DNA of 64,000 nt from Martelella mediterranea (GCA_003001975.1 PVUG01000001.1:372001-436000); one strand, 5' to 3'. Counted from the first letter of the stretch, positions 27,523-36,866 are shown. Made by a program: numbers and translations. The notes: a model not told the origin generated them from the sequence alone.

Positions 27523-28161
27523 ATGAAAGCGCTTCTGCTCGTCGATATCCAGAACGGCTTCTGCCCCGGCGGAAACCTCGCCGTTGCCGATGGCGATGCC
27601 GTGGTGCCGGTTGCCAACGCGCTGATCGAAACGGGCGGATATGGCGTTATTGCCGCCTCTCAGGACTGGCACCCCGAAGGACATGGTTCCTTTGCCTCCG
27701 CGCATCCGGGAAAGGAGCCCTTCACAATGGGCGAACTATCGGGAAAGCCGCAGATGATGTGGCCGGATCACTGCGTGCAGGATACCGCAGATGCCGCGTT
27801 TCACCCGGACCTCAACCTCGCCGCCATCGATTTCGTGCAGCGCAAGGGCGAAAACCCGAAGATCGATTCCTATTCGGCATTTCGCGACAATGATCACGAC
27901 GCCGTCACCGGCCTCGACGCCTATCTGAAGCAGCAGGGCGTCACCACGCTCGATATCGTCGGTCTGGCGCTTGATTTCTGCGTCAAGTTTACAGCCCTCG
28001 ATGCCCTTGAAATGCTGCCCGGCGTGACGGTGCGGTTGATCCTCGACGGCTGCCGCGGCATCAGCGAGGAGGGCGTCGAGCAGGCGCTGGCCGAAATGCG
28101 TGAGGCGGGCGTTGCGATCATCGACCTCCAGACGGCCATCGGCGGCAGCCCCGCCGTTTAA
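27523..28161 (+). CDS. pncA: Nicotinamidase (bifunctional nicotinamidase/pyrazinamidase) PncA
   Basis: A 212-residue cysteine hydrolase that deamidates nicotinamide to nicotinate in NAD salvage. The catalytic triad is visible: Asp 8 (LLLVDIQNGF), Lys 108 (VQRKGENPKIDSYSAF) and Cys 153 (GLALDFCVKFTA). The metal-binding D-x-H...H set lies in SQDWHPEGHGSFA, with the accompanying WPDHCVQ. A GGGAGAAAACAC precedes the ATG. The stop overlaps the convergent DUF2164 gene by four bases. Confidence 0.94.
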   Translation: MKALLLVDIQNGFCPGGNLAVADGDAVVPVANALIETGGYGVIAASQDWHPEGHGSFASAHPGKEPFTMGELSGKPQMMWPDHCVQDTADAAFHPDLNLAAIDFVQRKGENPKIDSYSAFRDNDHDAVTGLDAYLKQQGVTTLDIVGLALDFCVKFTALDALEMLPGVTVRLILDGCRGISEEGVEQALAEMREAGVAIIDLQTAIGGSPAV

Positions 28162-28403
28162 GCCGTCGTTTCCGGCATTTCCAGAGCGGCAATTTCATCG
28201 CCGAAACTTTCCATGCGCTTCATCAGCAGCGCTTCTGCATCGCGCAGCCCGCTGTTGTAGAACACCGGTGCGAATTCGCGCGCGATGACGTCTGCGAACA
28301 GTTCAGCCTGCAGATTGCCGATCTCGCAGTCGAATTCCGCCATACAATATTCCCGCAACCGCTCCGCCAGGGCGGCTTTTTCGCGTGCACTGAGCCTGAT
28401 CAT
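28158..28403 (-). CDS. DUF2164 family protein
   Basis: An 81-residue soluble protein matching the DUF2164 pattern: an N-terminal helix-rich LSAREKAALAERLREYCMAE, then FDCEIGNLQAELFADVIA with an EF-x-PVFYN-x-G core. Function is unknown. The family is small, acidic and widespread in proteobacteria. It ends four bases inside pncA on the opposite strand. The azlCD operon is divergent. Confidence 0.85.
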   Translation of the reverse strand: MIRLSAREKAALAERLREYCMAEFDCEIGNLQAELFADVIAREFAPVFYNSGLRDAEALLMKRMESFGDEIAALEMPETTA

Positions 28404-28561
28404 CGGGGTGTTTCCTCACGTTTGATCCCATTATCAATTCTTCTCATTTGTGCCGGCAATGCAAAGACGGTAAACGGACATAAGTCTCGTTTCCCCTCCT
28501 GCAGTTCTTCTGCCGCTCCTTTCGGGGATCAAACCCGCCATCATCAGGAGATTTTGTTCAC

Positions 28562-29263
28562 GTGTCAGAGAAGACGGAGTTCACAAGCGGCCTGAAGTCC
28601 GGCCTCATCCCTGCCCTTTCGGCAGCGCCTTTCGGCATGCTGTTCGGCGCAGTCGCCGTTGCGCAGGGCCAAAGCGTGTTTGAAACCGCGCTGATGAGCA
28701 TAACGATCTTTGCAGGCGCCAGCCAGCTTGTCGGCGTGGAGCTTTTCGGACAGCGGGTTGCGCCGTGGCTGATCATCGCCTCGATCGTCGCCGTCAATTT
28801 CCGCCATGTGCTTTATTCCGCCGCCCTGACACCGGTGATCGCGCATTTTTCACTGCCGAAAAAACTGACGGCCTTCTTCCTGATGACCGATCCGCAGTTT
28901 GCCGAAGCGCTGAAACGGCACGAACGGGAAGAACGCGTCACCTTCTCCTGGTATCTCGGCGCCGGACTTGTGCTCTATGTCCTCTGGAACATCATGACGC
29001 TGATTGGCGCGACGCTTGGCGGGCTGATCAGCGATCCCGACGCGCTTGGCCTCGACGTTCTGCTACCGATCTACTTCCTGAGCCTTGTCATCGGCTTCAG
29101 AAAGCGGCCGAACTTTCTGCCTGTGGTCGCCATCAGCGCGCTGGGCTCGATCCTGGCCTATGCCACTATCGGTTCGCCCTGGCATGTCAGCATCGGTGCT
29201 GTTGCCGGTATTCTGCTTGCCGCAATCCTGCCGCCGGGCACAAAAAAGGAGGCGGCACAATGA
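28562..29263 (+). CDS. azlC: AzlC-family branched-chain amino acid permease, large subunit
   Basis: This 233-residue membrane protein starts at GTG 28562, with AGGAG ten bases upstream. AzlC hallmarks are GLKSGLIPALSAAPFGMLFG at the N-terminus, FAGASQLVGVELF in helix 2 and AVNFRHVLYSAAL. With AzlD it forms an exporter of branched-chain amino acids (and their analogues). The stop overlaps the azlD start as ATGA, so the two are coupled. Confidence 0.93.
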   Translation: MSEKTEFTSGLKSGLIPALSAAPFGMLFGAVAVAQGQSVFETALMSITIFAGASQLVGVELFGQRVAPWLIIASIVAVNFRHVLYSAALTPVIAHFSLPKKLTAFFLMTDPQFAEALKRHEREERVTFSWYLGAGLVLYVLWNIMTLIGATLGGLISDPDALGLDVLLPIYFLSLVIGFRKRPNFLPVVAISALGSILAYATIGSPWHVSIGAVAGILLAAILPPGTKKEAAQ

Positions 29264-29577
29264 GCGACTTCACCAATGACCACATGATCCTCGTCATTCT
29301 GGGAGCGGCGGTCGCAACCTACATGACGCGGATTGCCGGCTATCTCCTGCTTTCGGTGGTCTCCGACATTCCGCCGCGCGCCGAAGCCGCGCTCAACGCC
29401 ATTCCGGCCGCCGTGCTGACGACGCTGGTGGCGCCCGCCTTTTATGCCGGCGGCTGGGAAAGCAAGCTTGCGATTGCCGCAGCCCTTGTCACAGGGCTGC
29501 GTTATGAATCACCTCTGCCGATGATCGCGGTCGGCTGGTCAATCGTGATGGTCTGCCGCTATTTCATTATCGGCTAA
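29260..29577 (+). CDS. azlD: AzlD-family branched-chain amino acid transport small subunit
   Basis: A 105-residue protein with four hydrophobic helices and the AzlD signature AVATYMTRIAGYLLL followed by AALNAIPAAVLTTLVAPAF. It starts at ATG 29260, overlapping the azlC stop by four bases, with GGAGG close upstream inside azlC. The 3' end overlaps the convergent aminopeptidase gene by 11 bases. It works as the partner subunit of AzlC. Confidence 0.92.
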   Translation: MSDFTNDHMILVILGAAVATYMTRIAGYLLLSVVSDIPPRAEAALNAIPAAVLTTLVAPAFYAGGWESKLAIAAALVTGLRYESPLPMIAVGWSIVMVCRYFIIG

Positions 29578-31402
29578 GGGGCTTCGTCGCCTGTTCAAGC
29601 CAGGTGCGTTCGCCCTCATCCGAGACAAGCGGCATCAGCTTTTCGCGGGTTTGCGCGTGATAGCCATCCAGCCAGTCGCGCTCCTCCTCCGTCAGCAATT
29701 CCGGCATGACGAGGCGGCGATCGATCGGGCACCAGGTCAGCGTTTCAAAGGAAAGCATCGGGATCTCGCCGCCTTCGACCTGTTCCGCCGCCTTCACCAG
29801 AAGCAGGTTCTCGATACGGATGCCGAAGGCGCCGGGCCGGTAATAGCCGGGCTCGTTCGACAGGATCATGCCGGGTTTGAGCTCCGGCGTGCCCAGCCGT
29901 GACAGACGCTGCGGTCCTTCGTGAACGGAGAGATAAGAGCCGACGCCATGTCCCGTGCCGTGGGCATAGTCGACACCGGCCTTCCACAGCGCAATGCGGG
30001 CCAGCGGGTCGAGATCCATGCCGCGCGTGCCGGCGGGAAAGCGGGCCGTGGAAAGCGCGATCATGCCCTTCAGCACCAGTGTGAAGAAACGCCGCTTTTC
30101 GTCATCCACGACGCCGACCGGAAGCGTGCGGGTGATATCCGTGGTCCCGTTTTGATACTGCGCGCCCGAATCGACGAGATAAAGCTCGCCCTCCCCAAGC
30201 CGGCGGTCGGTATCAGTGGTTACCCGATAATGGATGATCGCCGCATTGGGCCCCGCACCGGATATCGTGTCGAAGGAAATGTCGCGCAGCGGGTTCTGCA
30301 TACGCTCGCCGACGGAAGACCGCGCCACCTCGAGCGCCTTTGCCGCGTCGATCTCGCTGACGGTTCCGGCCGGCTGAGCGTCAAGCCAGCTAAGGAAGGT
30401 CACCATGGCCGCGCCATCCTGCAGATGGGCCTGACGCGTTCCGGTCTGCTCACCGTCATTCTTGACGGCGCGGGCGGCAACAACCGGATCGGCGGCGTCG
30501 ACAATGCGGCCGCCTGCGTCCTCGATGATCTGCAGGGCGGCATAGGGCACGCCCGAACGATCGAGCATGATGGAAAGCCCTTCGCGCGCAAGCCCCTCAA
30601 GATGGGCCGAAACGGCTGTCGGGGCCGCAAGCATAGCAAGCCCGCGAATATGCGCCTCGGCTTCCCCGGAGACTTTTTCTTCCGCCAGAAACAGCGTGGC
30701 GCTGCCATCCGCCCTTACGATTGCGCGCGACAGCGGCGCCGGGGTGTGGGCGACATCATTGCCGCGAATATTGAAAAGCCAGGCAACGGAGGTCGAATCG
30801 GCAATCAGCACCGCATCCGCCCGGTTCCTGCGGGCGGTTTCGGCAACGGCGGCAAGCTTTTCTTCCGCCGGTTTTCCGGCAAATTGCTGCGGCTGAACAG
30901 AAACCGGCGCGGATGGCAGCGCAGGCTGGACATCCCAGATGCGGTCGACCGGGTTTTCGGGAAGCAAAACGAGTTCGCCGCCAATGTCCCCGAGCGCCGC
31001 TTTTAGGCGTTCAACCTCGCTTGGCGTATGCAGCCAGGGGTCGATGCCGAGACGCATACCCTCCGGCCTGTTTTCGGTGAGCCATGCAGTGGGCGGGCAG
31101 CCTACCAGATCACCGCCGGAAATCAGCGCCGGATCTGTCTGCATTTTCAGCTGGGAGGTATAGCGACCGTCGACAAACACGATCGCGGTTTGAGCCATCA
31201 CCAGCGCCATGCCGGCAGAGCCGGTAAAACCGGTAAGCCAGGCAAGCCTTTCGGCTGAAGGCGGCACATACTCGCCCTGATATTCGTCGGTGCGCGGCAC
31301 CAGCACTGCATTGATTCCCAAGGACGGGAAAAGCGCGCGCAGGGCCTTGATGCGCGGGGCGGCCTGCTCCGGGCGGGCGGAAACGTCGTAGGACTGAAAC
31401 AT
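29567..31402 (-). CDS. Xaa-Pro aminopeptidase (aminopeptidase P, M24B)
   Basis: A 611-residue enzyme of the long, three-domain aminopeptidase P type that removes N-terminal residues ahead of proline. Two creatinase-like N-terminal domains (about 1-300) precede the pita-bread catalytic domain. Metal ligands are seen as Asp in LYLVDSGAQY, Asp in GTTDITRTLP, His in AHGTGHGVGSYLSVHEGP, Glu in LSNEPGYY and Glu in IRIENLLLV. The start at ATG 31402 is preferred over GTG 31414, though neither has a strong ribosome site. It is cytoplasmic, with no signal peptide. Confidence 0.93.
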   Translation of the reverse strand: MFQSYDVSARPEQAAPRIKALRALFPSLGINAVLVPRTDEYQGEYVPPSAERLAWLTGFTGSAGMALVMAQTAIVFVDGRYTSQLKMQTDPALISGGDLVGCPPTAWLTENRPEGMRLGIDPWLHTPSEVERLKAALGDIGGELVLLPENPVDRIWDVQPALPSAPVSVQPQQFAGKPAEEKLAAVAETARRNRADAVLIADSTSVAWLFNIRGNDVAHTPAPLSRAIVRADGSATLFLAEEKVSGEAEAHIRGLAMLAAPTAVSAHLEGLAREGLSIMLDRSGVPYAALQIIEDAGGRIVDAADPVVAARAVKNDGEQTGTRQAHLQDGAAMVTFLSWLDAQPAGTVSEIDAAKALEVARSSVGERMQNPLRDISFDTISGAGPNAAIIHYRVTTDTDRRLGEGELYLVDSGAQYQNGTTDITRTLPVGVVDDEKRRFFTLVLKGMIALSTARFPAGTRGMDLDPLARIALWKAGVDYAHGTGHGVGSYLSVHEGPQRLSRLGTPELKPGMILSNEPGYYRPGAFGIRIENLLLVKAAEQVEGGEIPMLSFETLTWCPIDRRLVMPELLTEEERDWLDGYHAQTREKLMPLVSDEGERTWLEQATKPLSR

Positions 31403-31763
31403 GAAAATCACCAATCAATTCGATCGGCGCGACGATAGAGCGATTCATCCGCCATCACAACAATTGGCGTTGTGCTTCACACATGGCGCGCCGTGCCCCG
31501 GTAACAGGCATTAATGCACATTATTCGTGCACCATGACAGGCGTTTTGCCAGTTCCACAAAAGAGCATGCATTTTCTGCATGGCTCCCATTCGACTACCC
31601 ACCTGCCTGAAGCGAAAGGCACGGCCTATATTCCAGACAGTTGATTGATGAAGGCTTCGCGCCGGTGATGATCAAGGGGATCAGGACTGATAGCCGCGAA
31701 GCACAATGGACCGAAGGACGGAATGGCCGTCCGGCCCGGTCCGCCAGAAAAGGAGAATTTAAA
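31403..31763. other. Intergenic region ahead of the DUF1127 gene
   Basis: This 361-base stretch carries no convincing gene. It holds a TGCAC/GTGCA dyad at about 31506-31522, a strong two-tier hairpin next to the ribosome site (listed separately) and, presumably, divergent promoters for the aminopeptidase and the DUF1127 gene. Confidence 0.6.
31708..31742 (+). promoter_or_regulatory. Two-tier hairpin in the DUF1127 leader
   Basis: Outer arms GGACCG (31708-31713) and CGGTCC (31737-31742), and inner arms GGACGG (31716-31721) and CCGTCC (31727-31732), are perfect and nested around an AATGG loop. The structure ends nine bases before the AGGAG ribosome site (31752-31756) of the DUF1127 gene. It could stabilise the message, control translation, or be the end of a small RNA. 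Confidence 0.5.
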
Positions 31764-31931
31764 ATGGGTTTCTTCCGTACCGCTTACAAGAACATCGCTA
31801 GCGCCCGTCAGAGCCAGGCCAACCGTTTCGTCAATGCCGAACTTCTGAAGCTCGACGACGAATCCCTGAAGAAGATGGGCAAGTCGCGCGCTGAACTGCG
31901 TCGCAACGCCAACAGCTCGATGTTGTTCTAA
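31764..31931 (+). CDS. DUF1127 (YjiS-like) small protein
   Basis: A 55-residue DUF1127 protein (MGFFRTAYKNIASARQSQANRF, with LLKLDDESLKKMGKSRAELR as the family core). It starts at ATG 31764 behind AAAAGGAG. DUF1127 proteins are abundant, arginine-rich small proteins of alphaproteobacteria. Relatives have been tied to RNA maturation and turnover and to phosphate and carbon metabolism; the specific role here is unknown. A strong terminator follows, and a structured leader precedes it, so it is probably a highly expressed single-gene transcript. Confidence 0.9.
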   Translation: MGFFRTAYKNIASARQSQANRFVNAELLKLDDESLKKMGKSRAELRRNANSSMLF

Positions 31932-32026
31932 TCGAGACGATTTCCGGCGCTTTAAAAGCGTCGTGCAGACCCCGCAATCTGCTTGAGCGTCCTCCCCGCT
32001 CGCGGAGCGCCGCAGGTCAGCAAAAC

Positions 32027-32061
32027 AAGGGCCGTGCCGCAAGGCATGGCCCTTTCTTTTT
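32027..32061 (+). terminator. Rho-independent terminator of the DUF1127 transcript
   Basis: AAGGGCC (32027-32033) pairs with GGCCCTT (32048-32054); the inner stem TGCC/GGCA and a GCAA tetraloop complete the hairpin, which is followed by a TCTTTTT run. Confidence 0.88.
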
Positions 32062-32105
32062 GTTCACGAGCATTTCGGACTGAAACGCTCCGAGGTCCAA
32101 AGACC

Positions 32106-33752
32106 TCAATCCATTTCGGGAAACAGCAGTTCGACGATATAGCTCGCGTCAAAACGGGTATCGAGCATGCCGTAGGTCGAACGCCAGCCGGCAGCCAGCC
32201 GGGTTTCGAGGAACGCATCGGCAATGCGGCCCGCCCCCAGCCGGTAGAGTTCGGCGGCGCCGGCGGCCAGCGCCAGTTGCTCGATGAAAATCCGCGCGGC
32301 ACTCTCATGGCTCTTGCACAGCGCCATGGCGGCCCGCAGAAGTTCGACGATCTTGGGCCCGGACGCGCCGAGATCGCGCGCGATCACCTGAAACACGGCT
32401 TCGAACAGGTCGCTGCCATGTTCGACAACGCGCCTGAGATCGAGCGCCATCATGTTGCCCGCACCGTCATGCATGGCCAGACCCGGCGCATCGCGATAAT
32501 GTCGCGCAATCGGGCGGTCTTCGACAAAACCGTTGCCCCCCATGGCCTCCATCGCCTCGGCCACCACGGCAGGGGCGATCTTGGTGGTCCAGTATTTGGC
32601 GACCGGGGTCATCACCCTTGCATAGGCCGCCTCCTCGGCGCTGTCGCGTGCCCGGTCGAAGCTTTCGGCAAGCCGGAAGCAGAGCGCGCCCGCCGCCGCC
32701 ACATCCAGCGCCAGATCGGCCAGCACACGCATCATCAGCGGCTGGCTGGCCAGCGCACGACCGCCGACATTGCGGCCGCGTGTGGCATGAGCGGCTTCGG
32801 CCAAAGCAGCGCGCATCAGCCCCGAGGCCACTACCGCACTGTCGAGCCGCATCAGGGTCAGCATGTCGAGAACGGTTCTGAGGCCCGCATCCGGCGCGCC
32901 GAGCAGAAAACCGAAAGCATCGGAAAATTCGACCTCGGCTGCCGCATTCGAACGCAGCCCGAGCTTGTCTTTCAGCCGCTGATAGCGCAGCGCATTGGTC
33001 CGCCCCTCATCCAGAAGCCGCGGCACCAGAAAACAGCCCGGCTTGCCGTCGACATCGGCGAGCATGATGAAGGCATCGCTCATCGGCGCGGAGACGAACC
33101 ATTTGTGACCAGACAGGCGATAAACGCCCTCGCTGACGCGCACCGCCTTTGTGGAAAGCCCGCGCATATCGCTGCCGGCCTGTTTTTCTGTGATGGCCAG
33201 CCCGATGGTTGCGGCGGTCTTCTGCGCCTGCGGACGGTTGGTCGAATCATATTTGCGCGACAGGATTTTCGGCGCCCATTCCGAACGCAATTGCGGCGTG
33301 GCCGCCAGCACGGCCAGCGATGCGGATGTGGATGAAAGCGGCTCAAGATGGCCGCATTCGAGCTGGGCGGTCAGGAACAGACGCACGGCTCTCAGCTTAT
33401 GCGCCTTCGATTTCGAATCGGCATCGCGCGGCGGCTCCCACAGCGAAGAATGCAGCCCCGAGGCCATCGACCGGCGCAGCAGCGCGTGCCAGGCCGGATG
33501 GAAGGAAACCGTGTCCAGACGCTCTCCGGCAGGCCCGTGGGTTTTCAGCTGCGGCGCGCTGGCATTGGCCATCTGCGCCAGTTCCTGCGCTTCCGGCGAG
33601 GTCACGTAACGTCCGATCGTGTCGAACTCCTCACGCAGCGGTCGCGCCAGATTACGCGTCAGATCGCCCAAAAGCGGATCGGAATGAAAGGCGTTGTACC
33701 CGCTCCACGGCTTCGGCTGGTTCAACGTCCTGAAAACATCATTATCGGTCAT
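32106..33752 (-). CDS. Acyl-CoA dehydrogenase, AidB-like
   Basis: A 548-residue acyl-CoA dehydrogenase-fold flavoprotein. The length, the long N-terminal domain (LNQPKPWSGYNAF), the ITEKQAGSDMRG FAD/substrate motif and the EAMGGNGFVED segment match the AidB subgroup. AidB is induced by alkylating agents in E. coli and binds DNA through its C-terminal domain; its enzymatic substrate is uncertain. The start ATG is at 33752. It is divergent from pyrB, with about 150 bases between the starts. The alkylation link is interesting given the AlkB-like gene 10 kb away, but there is no operon relationship. Confidence 0.88.
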   Translation of the reverse strand: MTDNDVFRTLNQPKPWSGYNAFHSDPLLGDLTRNLARPLREEFDTIGRYVTSPEAQELAQMANASAPQLKTHGPAGERLDTVSFHPAWHALLRRSMASGLHSSLWEPPRDADSKSKAHKLRAVRLFLTAQLECGHLEPLSSTSASLAVLAATPQLRSEWAPKILSRKYDSTNRPQAQKTAATIGLAITEKQAGSDMRGLSTKAVRVSEGVYRLSGHKWFVSAPMSDAFIMLADVDGKPGCFLVPRLLDEGRTNALRYQRLKDKLGLRSNAAAEVEFSDAFGFLLGAPDAGLRTVLDMLTLMRLDSAVVASGLMRAALAEAAHATRGRNVGGRALASQPLMMRVLADLALDVAAAGALCFRLAESFDRARDSAEEAAYARVMTPVAKYWTTKIAPAVVAEAMEAMGGNGFVEDRPIARHYRDAPGLAMHDGAGNMMALDLRRVVEHGSDLFEAVFQVIARDLGASGPKIVELLRAAMALCKSHESAARIFIEQLALAAGAAELYRLGAGRIADAFLETRLAAGWRSTYGMLDTRFDASYIVELLFPEMD

Positions 33753-33902
33753 CGCCGTTTACGCACTTCTCTTTGAAGACAGATCACCGAGTTGGCACGC
33801 TTCGATATGATCTGTCAAAGCTTGCAGCCAGGCCGGTGAGCCATTATAGACGCCAAGACTTCAAGCGATAGACCGCACGGCCTCATACGGAGGAAAGCTT
33901 CA

Positions 33903-34844
33903 ATGGTCTTCTTTCCCCACCGCCACCTGATCGGCATCAAGGGCCTTTCGCCCGTCGATATAGGAACACTGCTCGACAAGGCCGAAGAGGCCATAGCATT
34001 CAATCGTTCCCGCGAAAAGAAAAACAGCGTTTTGCGCGGGCTTACCCAGATCAACCTGTTCTTCGAGGCCTCGACCCGCACACAGGCATCGTTCGAACTG
34101 GCCGGCAAGCGGCTGGGCGCCGATGTGATGAACATGTCGGTCGGCAATTCATCTGTGAAAAAAGGCGAAACCCTGATCGACACGGCGATGACGCTGAACG
34201 CCATGCACCCGGATGTGCTGGTGATCCGCCATGTCTCCGCCGGCGCGGCGGCCCTTCTGTCGCAAAAGGTGGCCTGCTCGGTGATCAATGCCGGCGACGG
34301 CGCGCATGAGCACCCGACCCAGGCACTGCTCGACGCGCTCACCATCCGGCAGGCGAAGGGCAGGCTCGACAATATCGTGGTGGCGATCTGCGGCGACATC
34401 CTGCACTCGCGCGTCGCCCGCTCCAACATCATTCTGCTCAACACCATGGGCGCGCGCGTGCGCGTGGTCGGCCCGGCAACGCTTCTGCCGGCCGGTATCC
34501 GCGACATGAGCGTCGAAGTCTTCGACAATATGGAAGACGGGTTGAAGGACGCCGACGTGGTGATGATGCTGCGGCTGCAGCGCGAGCGCATGTCCGGCGC
34601 CTTCGTGCCCTCGATCCGGGAATATTTCCGCTTCTGGGGGCTTGATCATGAAAAGCTCAAGGCGGCCAAGGAAGACGCGCTGGTGATGCATCCCGGCCCG
34701 ATGAACCGGGGCGTGGAAATCGCCACCGATGTCGCCGATGGCCCGCAAAGCGTGATCGAGCAACAGGTGGAAATGGGGGTTGCCGTGCGCATGGCCGTCA
34801 TGGAGACGCTGATGCTTTCGGACAACGGAGGAGCACGCGTATGA
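33903..34844 (+). CDS. pyrB: Aspartate carbamoyltransferase catalytic subunit PyrB
   Basis: A 313-residue enzyme that condenses carbamoyl phosphate with aspartate in pyrimidine synthesis. The carbamoyl-phosphate loop [19 protein letters not shown] (STRT at 57-60) is intact, as are VKKGET (80s loop), [12 protein letters not shown] and the C-terminal [12 protein letters not shown]. No pyrI regulatory gene follows. Instead pyrC overlaps the stop by four bases (ATGA), the usual rhizobial arrangement, in which the two gene products can form a complex. Confidence 0.96.
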   Translation: MVFFPHRHLIGIKGLSPVDIGTLLDKAEEAIAFNRSREKKNSVLRGLTQINLFFEASTRTQASFELAGKRLGADVMNMSVGNSSVKKGETLIDTAMTLNAMHPDVLVIRHVSAGAAALLSQKVACSVINAGDGAHEHPTQALLDALTIRQAKGRLDNIVVAICGDILHSRVARSNIILLNTMGARVRVVGPATLLPAGIRDMSVEVFDNMEDGLKDADVVMMLRLQRERMSGAFVPSIREYFRFWGLDHEKLKAAKEDALVMHPGPMNRGVEIATDVADGPQSVIEQQVEMGVAVRMAVMETLMLSDNGGARV

Positions 34845-36130
34845 AACCGCTCGTTCTGAATAACGCCCGCATCATCGACCCCTCCCGCGACCTCGATGAA
34901 ACCGGCACGATCATCGTCAAAGACGGACGCATTGTTGCCGCCGGACGCGATGCCGCCAATCAGGGAACGCCAGAGGGCGCCGAGATTGTCGATTGCGGCG
35001 GGCTGGTCGCAGCCCCCGGTCTTGTCGATGCCCATGTCTTCGTCGGCGAGCCCGGCGCCGAACACACCGAAACCATCCATTCGGCAAGCCTCGCGGCGGC
35101 TGCCGGGGGCATCACCTCGTTTGTGATGATGCCCGATACCAATCCGCCGATTGACGATGTCGCGCTGCTGGAATTCGTGCTGAAAACCGCCCGCGACAAT
35201 GCCGTGGTCAATATCTTCCCCGCTGCCGCCCTTACCAAGGGGCTTGCCGGCCTGGAAATGACCGAAATCGGCCTGTTGAAGGGTGAAGGCGCGGTGGCCT
35301 TTGCCAATGGCCGCTATTCGCTTTCCGACAACCGGGTTCTGCGCAGGGCGATGACCTATGCCCGCGCCTTCGATGCCGTTGTCTCGCTGGAACCGCGCGA
35401 CCGCTATCTGAGCGAAACCGGGGTGATGAACGAGGGGCTTTTTGCAAGCTGGCTCGGCCTTTCCGGTATTCCGCGCGAGGCCGAGATCATTCCGCTGGAA
35501 CGCGATCTGAGGCTCGCAGCCCTCACCGGCGCGCGCTACCACGCCGCCCTGATCTCGGTGCCCGAATCGGTCGAGGCAATCCGGGTTGCCCGCGAACGCG
35601 GCGCGTTTGTGTCCAGCGGCATCTCGATCAACAATCTGACGCTCAACGAAAACGACATCGGCGAATACCGCACCTTCTTCAAGCTGACGCCGCCGCTGCG
35701 CCACGAGGAAGACCGGCTGCAGATGGTCGAGGCGCTGAAGAACGGGCTGATCGATATCATCGTCTCCTCGCATGACCCGCAGGATGTCGACACCAAGCGC
35801 CTGCCGTTCTCCGATGCCGAGGACGGTGCGATCGGCCTTGAAACCATGCTGTCGGCCGCGCTTCGCCTTCATCACTCCGGCGAAGTGCCGCTGATGCGCC
35901 TGATCGATGCGATGTCGACCCGCCCGGCACGCGTGTTCGGGCTCGATGCCGGCACGCTGCAACCAGGCGCACGTGCGGATATCACGCTGATCGACCCGGA
36001 AGAACCGTGGATCGTCACGCCGGATCGGCTCGTTTCGCTTTCGAAGAACACCACGTTTGAAAACGCCCGCTTCTCCGGTCGCGCCGTGCGCACCTATGTC
36101 GGCGGAAACTGCGTCTATCAGGCGAACTAG
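34841..36130 (+). CDS. pyrC: Dihydroorotase-like protein PyrC' encoded with pyrB, metal site altered
   Basis: This 429-residue amidohydrolase-fold protein is translated from an ATG overlapping the pyrB stop. The fold is recognisable ([21 protein letters not shown] at the N-terminal metal site and [10 protein letters not shown] later). However, the diagnostic D-x-H-x-H reads D63-A-H65-V-F67, so one zinc histidine is missing, and the HxxHxS region reads YHAALIS. In pseudomonads a similar inactive DHOase is structurally required for PyrB assembly. This copy may be such a PyrC' subunit, with an active dihydroorotase elsewhere. Alternatively, these rhizobial proteins use a different metal geometry. 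Confidence 0.85.
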   Translation: MKPLVLNNARIIDPSRDLDETGTIIVKDGRIVAAGRDAANQGTPEGAEIVDCGGLVAAPGLVDAHVFVGEPGAEHTETIHSASLAAAAGGITSFVMMPDTNPPIDDVALLEFVLKTARDNAVVNIFPAAALTKGLAGLEMTEIGLLKGEGAVAFANGRYSLSDNRVLRRAMTYARAFDAVVSLEPRDRYLSETGVMNEGLFASWLGLSGIPREAEIIPLERDLRLAALTGARYHAALISVPESVEAIRVARERGAFVSSGISINNLTLNENDIGEYRTFFKLTPPLRHEEDRLQMVEALKNGLIDIIVSSHDPQDVDTKRLPFSDAEDGAIGLETMLSAALRLHHSGEVPLMRLIDAMSTRPARVFGLDAGTLQPGARADITLIDPEEPWIVTPDRLVSLSKNTTFENARFSGRAVRTYVGGNCVYQAN

Positions 36131-36167
36131 AGCACTTCCGGTGAGAACCGGATCACCGGAAATGCTC
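36130..36167. repeat. Imperfect 15-bp dyad, rhizobial intergenic repeat-like
   Basis: TTCCGGTGA (36136-36144) pairs with TCACCGGAA (36153-36161); GAGCA and TGCTC extend the stem past a single C/A mismatch. It begins at the last base of the pyrC stop codon. It may double as a transcription stop. Confidence 0.55.
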
Positions 36168-36184
36168 GATCCATTTATTTTTAC

Positions 36185-36228
36185 GCGCGTCCGGACGGAA
36201 AACCGGTATCCACTTTTGCCGGACGCGC
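36185..36228. repeat. Perfect 10-bp dyad, rhizobial intergenic repeat-like
   Basis: GCGCGTCCGG (36185-36194) and CCGGACGCGC (36219-36228) flank a spacer reading GGAAAACCGGTATCCACTTT in part, a sequence typical of dispersed rhizobial intergenic mosaic elements. Together with the dyad at 36130 it fills the pyrC-plsY gap. Confidence 0.6.
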
Positions 36229-36248
36229 TGTAGGAGAGGAAACGCGTC

Positions 36249-36866
36249 GTGGGGGAATTGTTCGCTTTCGCTCTGACACCTGTTCAGGCGCTGATCGTTC
36301 TGGTGATCGGCTATTTTCTGGGCTCCCTGCCCTTCGGCTATCTGATCACCCGGTTTTCGGGGCTCGGCGATATCCGCAAGATGGGGTCCGGCAATATCGG
36401 CGCGACCAATGTGCTGCGCACCGGCAAGCGCCATCTGGCCGCCCTCACCCTGCTGCTGGATGCGCTGAAGGCGACATTTGCCGTGATCATCTGTGCCAGG
36501 CTTTATGGCACGGATGCGGGCCTGTTGGCCGGCGCTGCCGCCTTCATCGGCCATCTGTTTCCCGTCTGGCTCGGTTTCAAGGGCGGCAAGGGCGTTGCCA
36601 CCTATATCGGCGTGCTGCTCGGCGTCGCCCCTGCCGCCGTGCTGGTCTTCGCCTTCGTCTGGCTGCTGATCGCCCGGCTTTCGCGCTACTCGTCATTGTC
36701 GGCGCTGGTGGCCACGCTTGTCATTCCGGTTGCCCTGTGGATAATGGATCAACCACAGGCTTCACTGGTCATGGCCGTTCTGACGATCATTTCATGGTGG
36801 CGGCACAAGACCAATATCGAACGCCTGATTGCGGGCACGGAAAGCAGGATCGGAGACAAGGGGTGA
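36249..36866 (+). CDS. plsY: Glycerol-3-phosphate acyltransferase PlsY
   Basis: A 205-residue integral membrane enzyme that acylates glycerol-3-phosphate with acyl-phosphate, the first step of phospholipid synthesis. Its motifs are YFLGSLPFGYLIT, MGSGNIGATNVLRTGKR (the Gly-rich loop), GHLFPVWLGFKGGKGVATYIG and WWRHKTNIERL. It starts at GTG 36249, preceded by GGAGAGGAAACG. It sits between pyrC and dprA, the conserved alphaproteobacterial order. Confidence 0.95.
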   Translation: MGELFAFALTPVQALIVLVIGYFLGSLPFGYLITRFSGLGDIRKMGSGNIGATNVLRTGKRHLAALTLLLDALKATFAVIICARLYGTDAGLLAGAAAFIGHLFPVWLGFKGGKGVATYIGVLLGVAPAAVLVFAFVWLLIARLSRYSSLSALVATLVIPVALWIMDQPQASLVMAVLTIISWWRHKTNIERLIAGTESRIGDKG

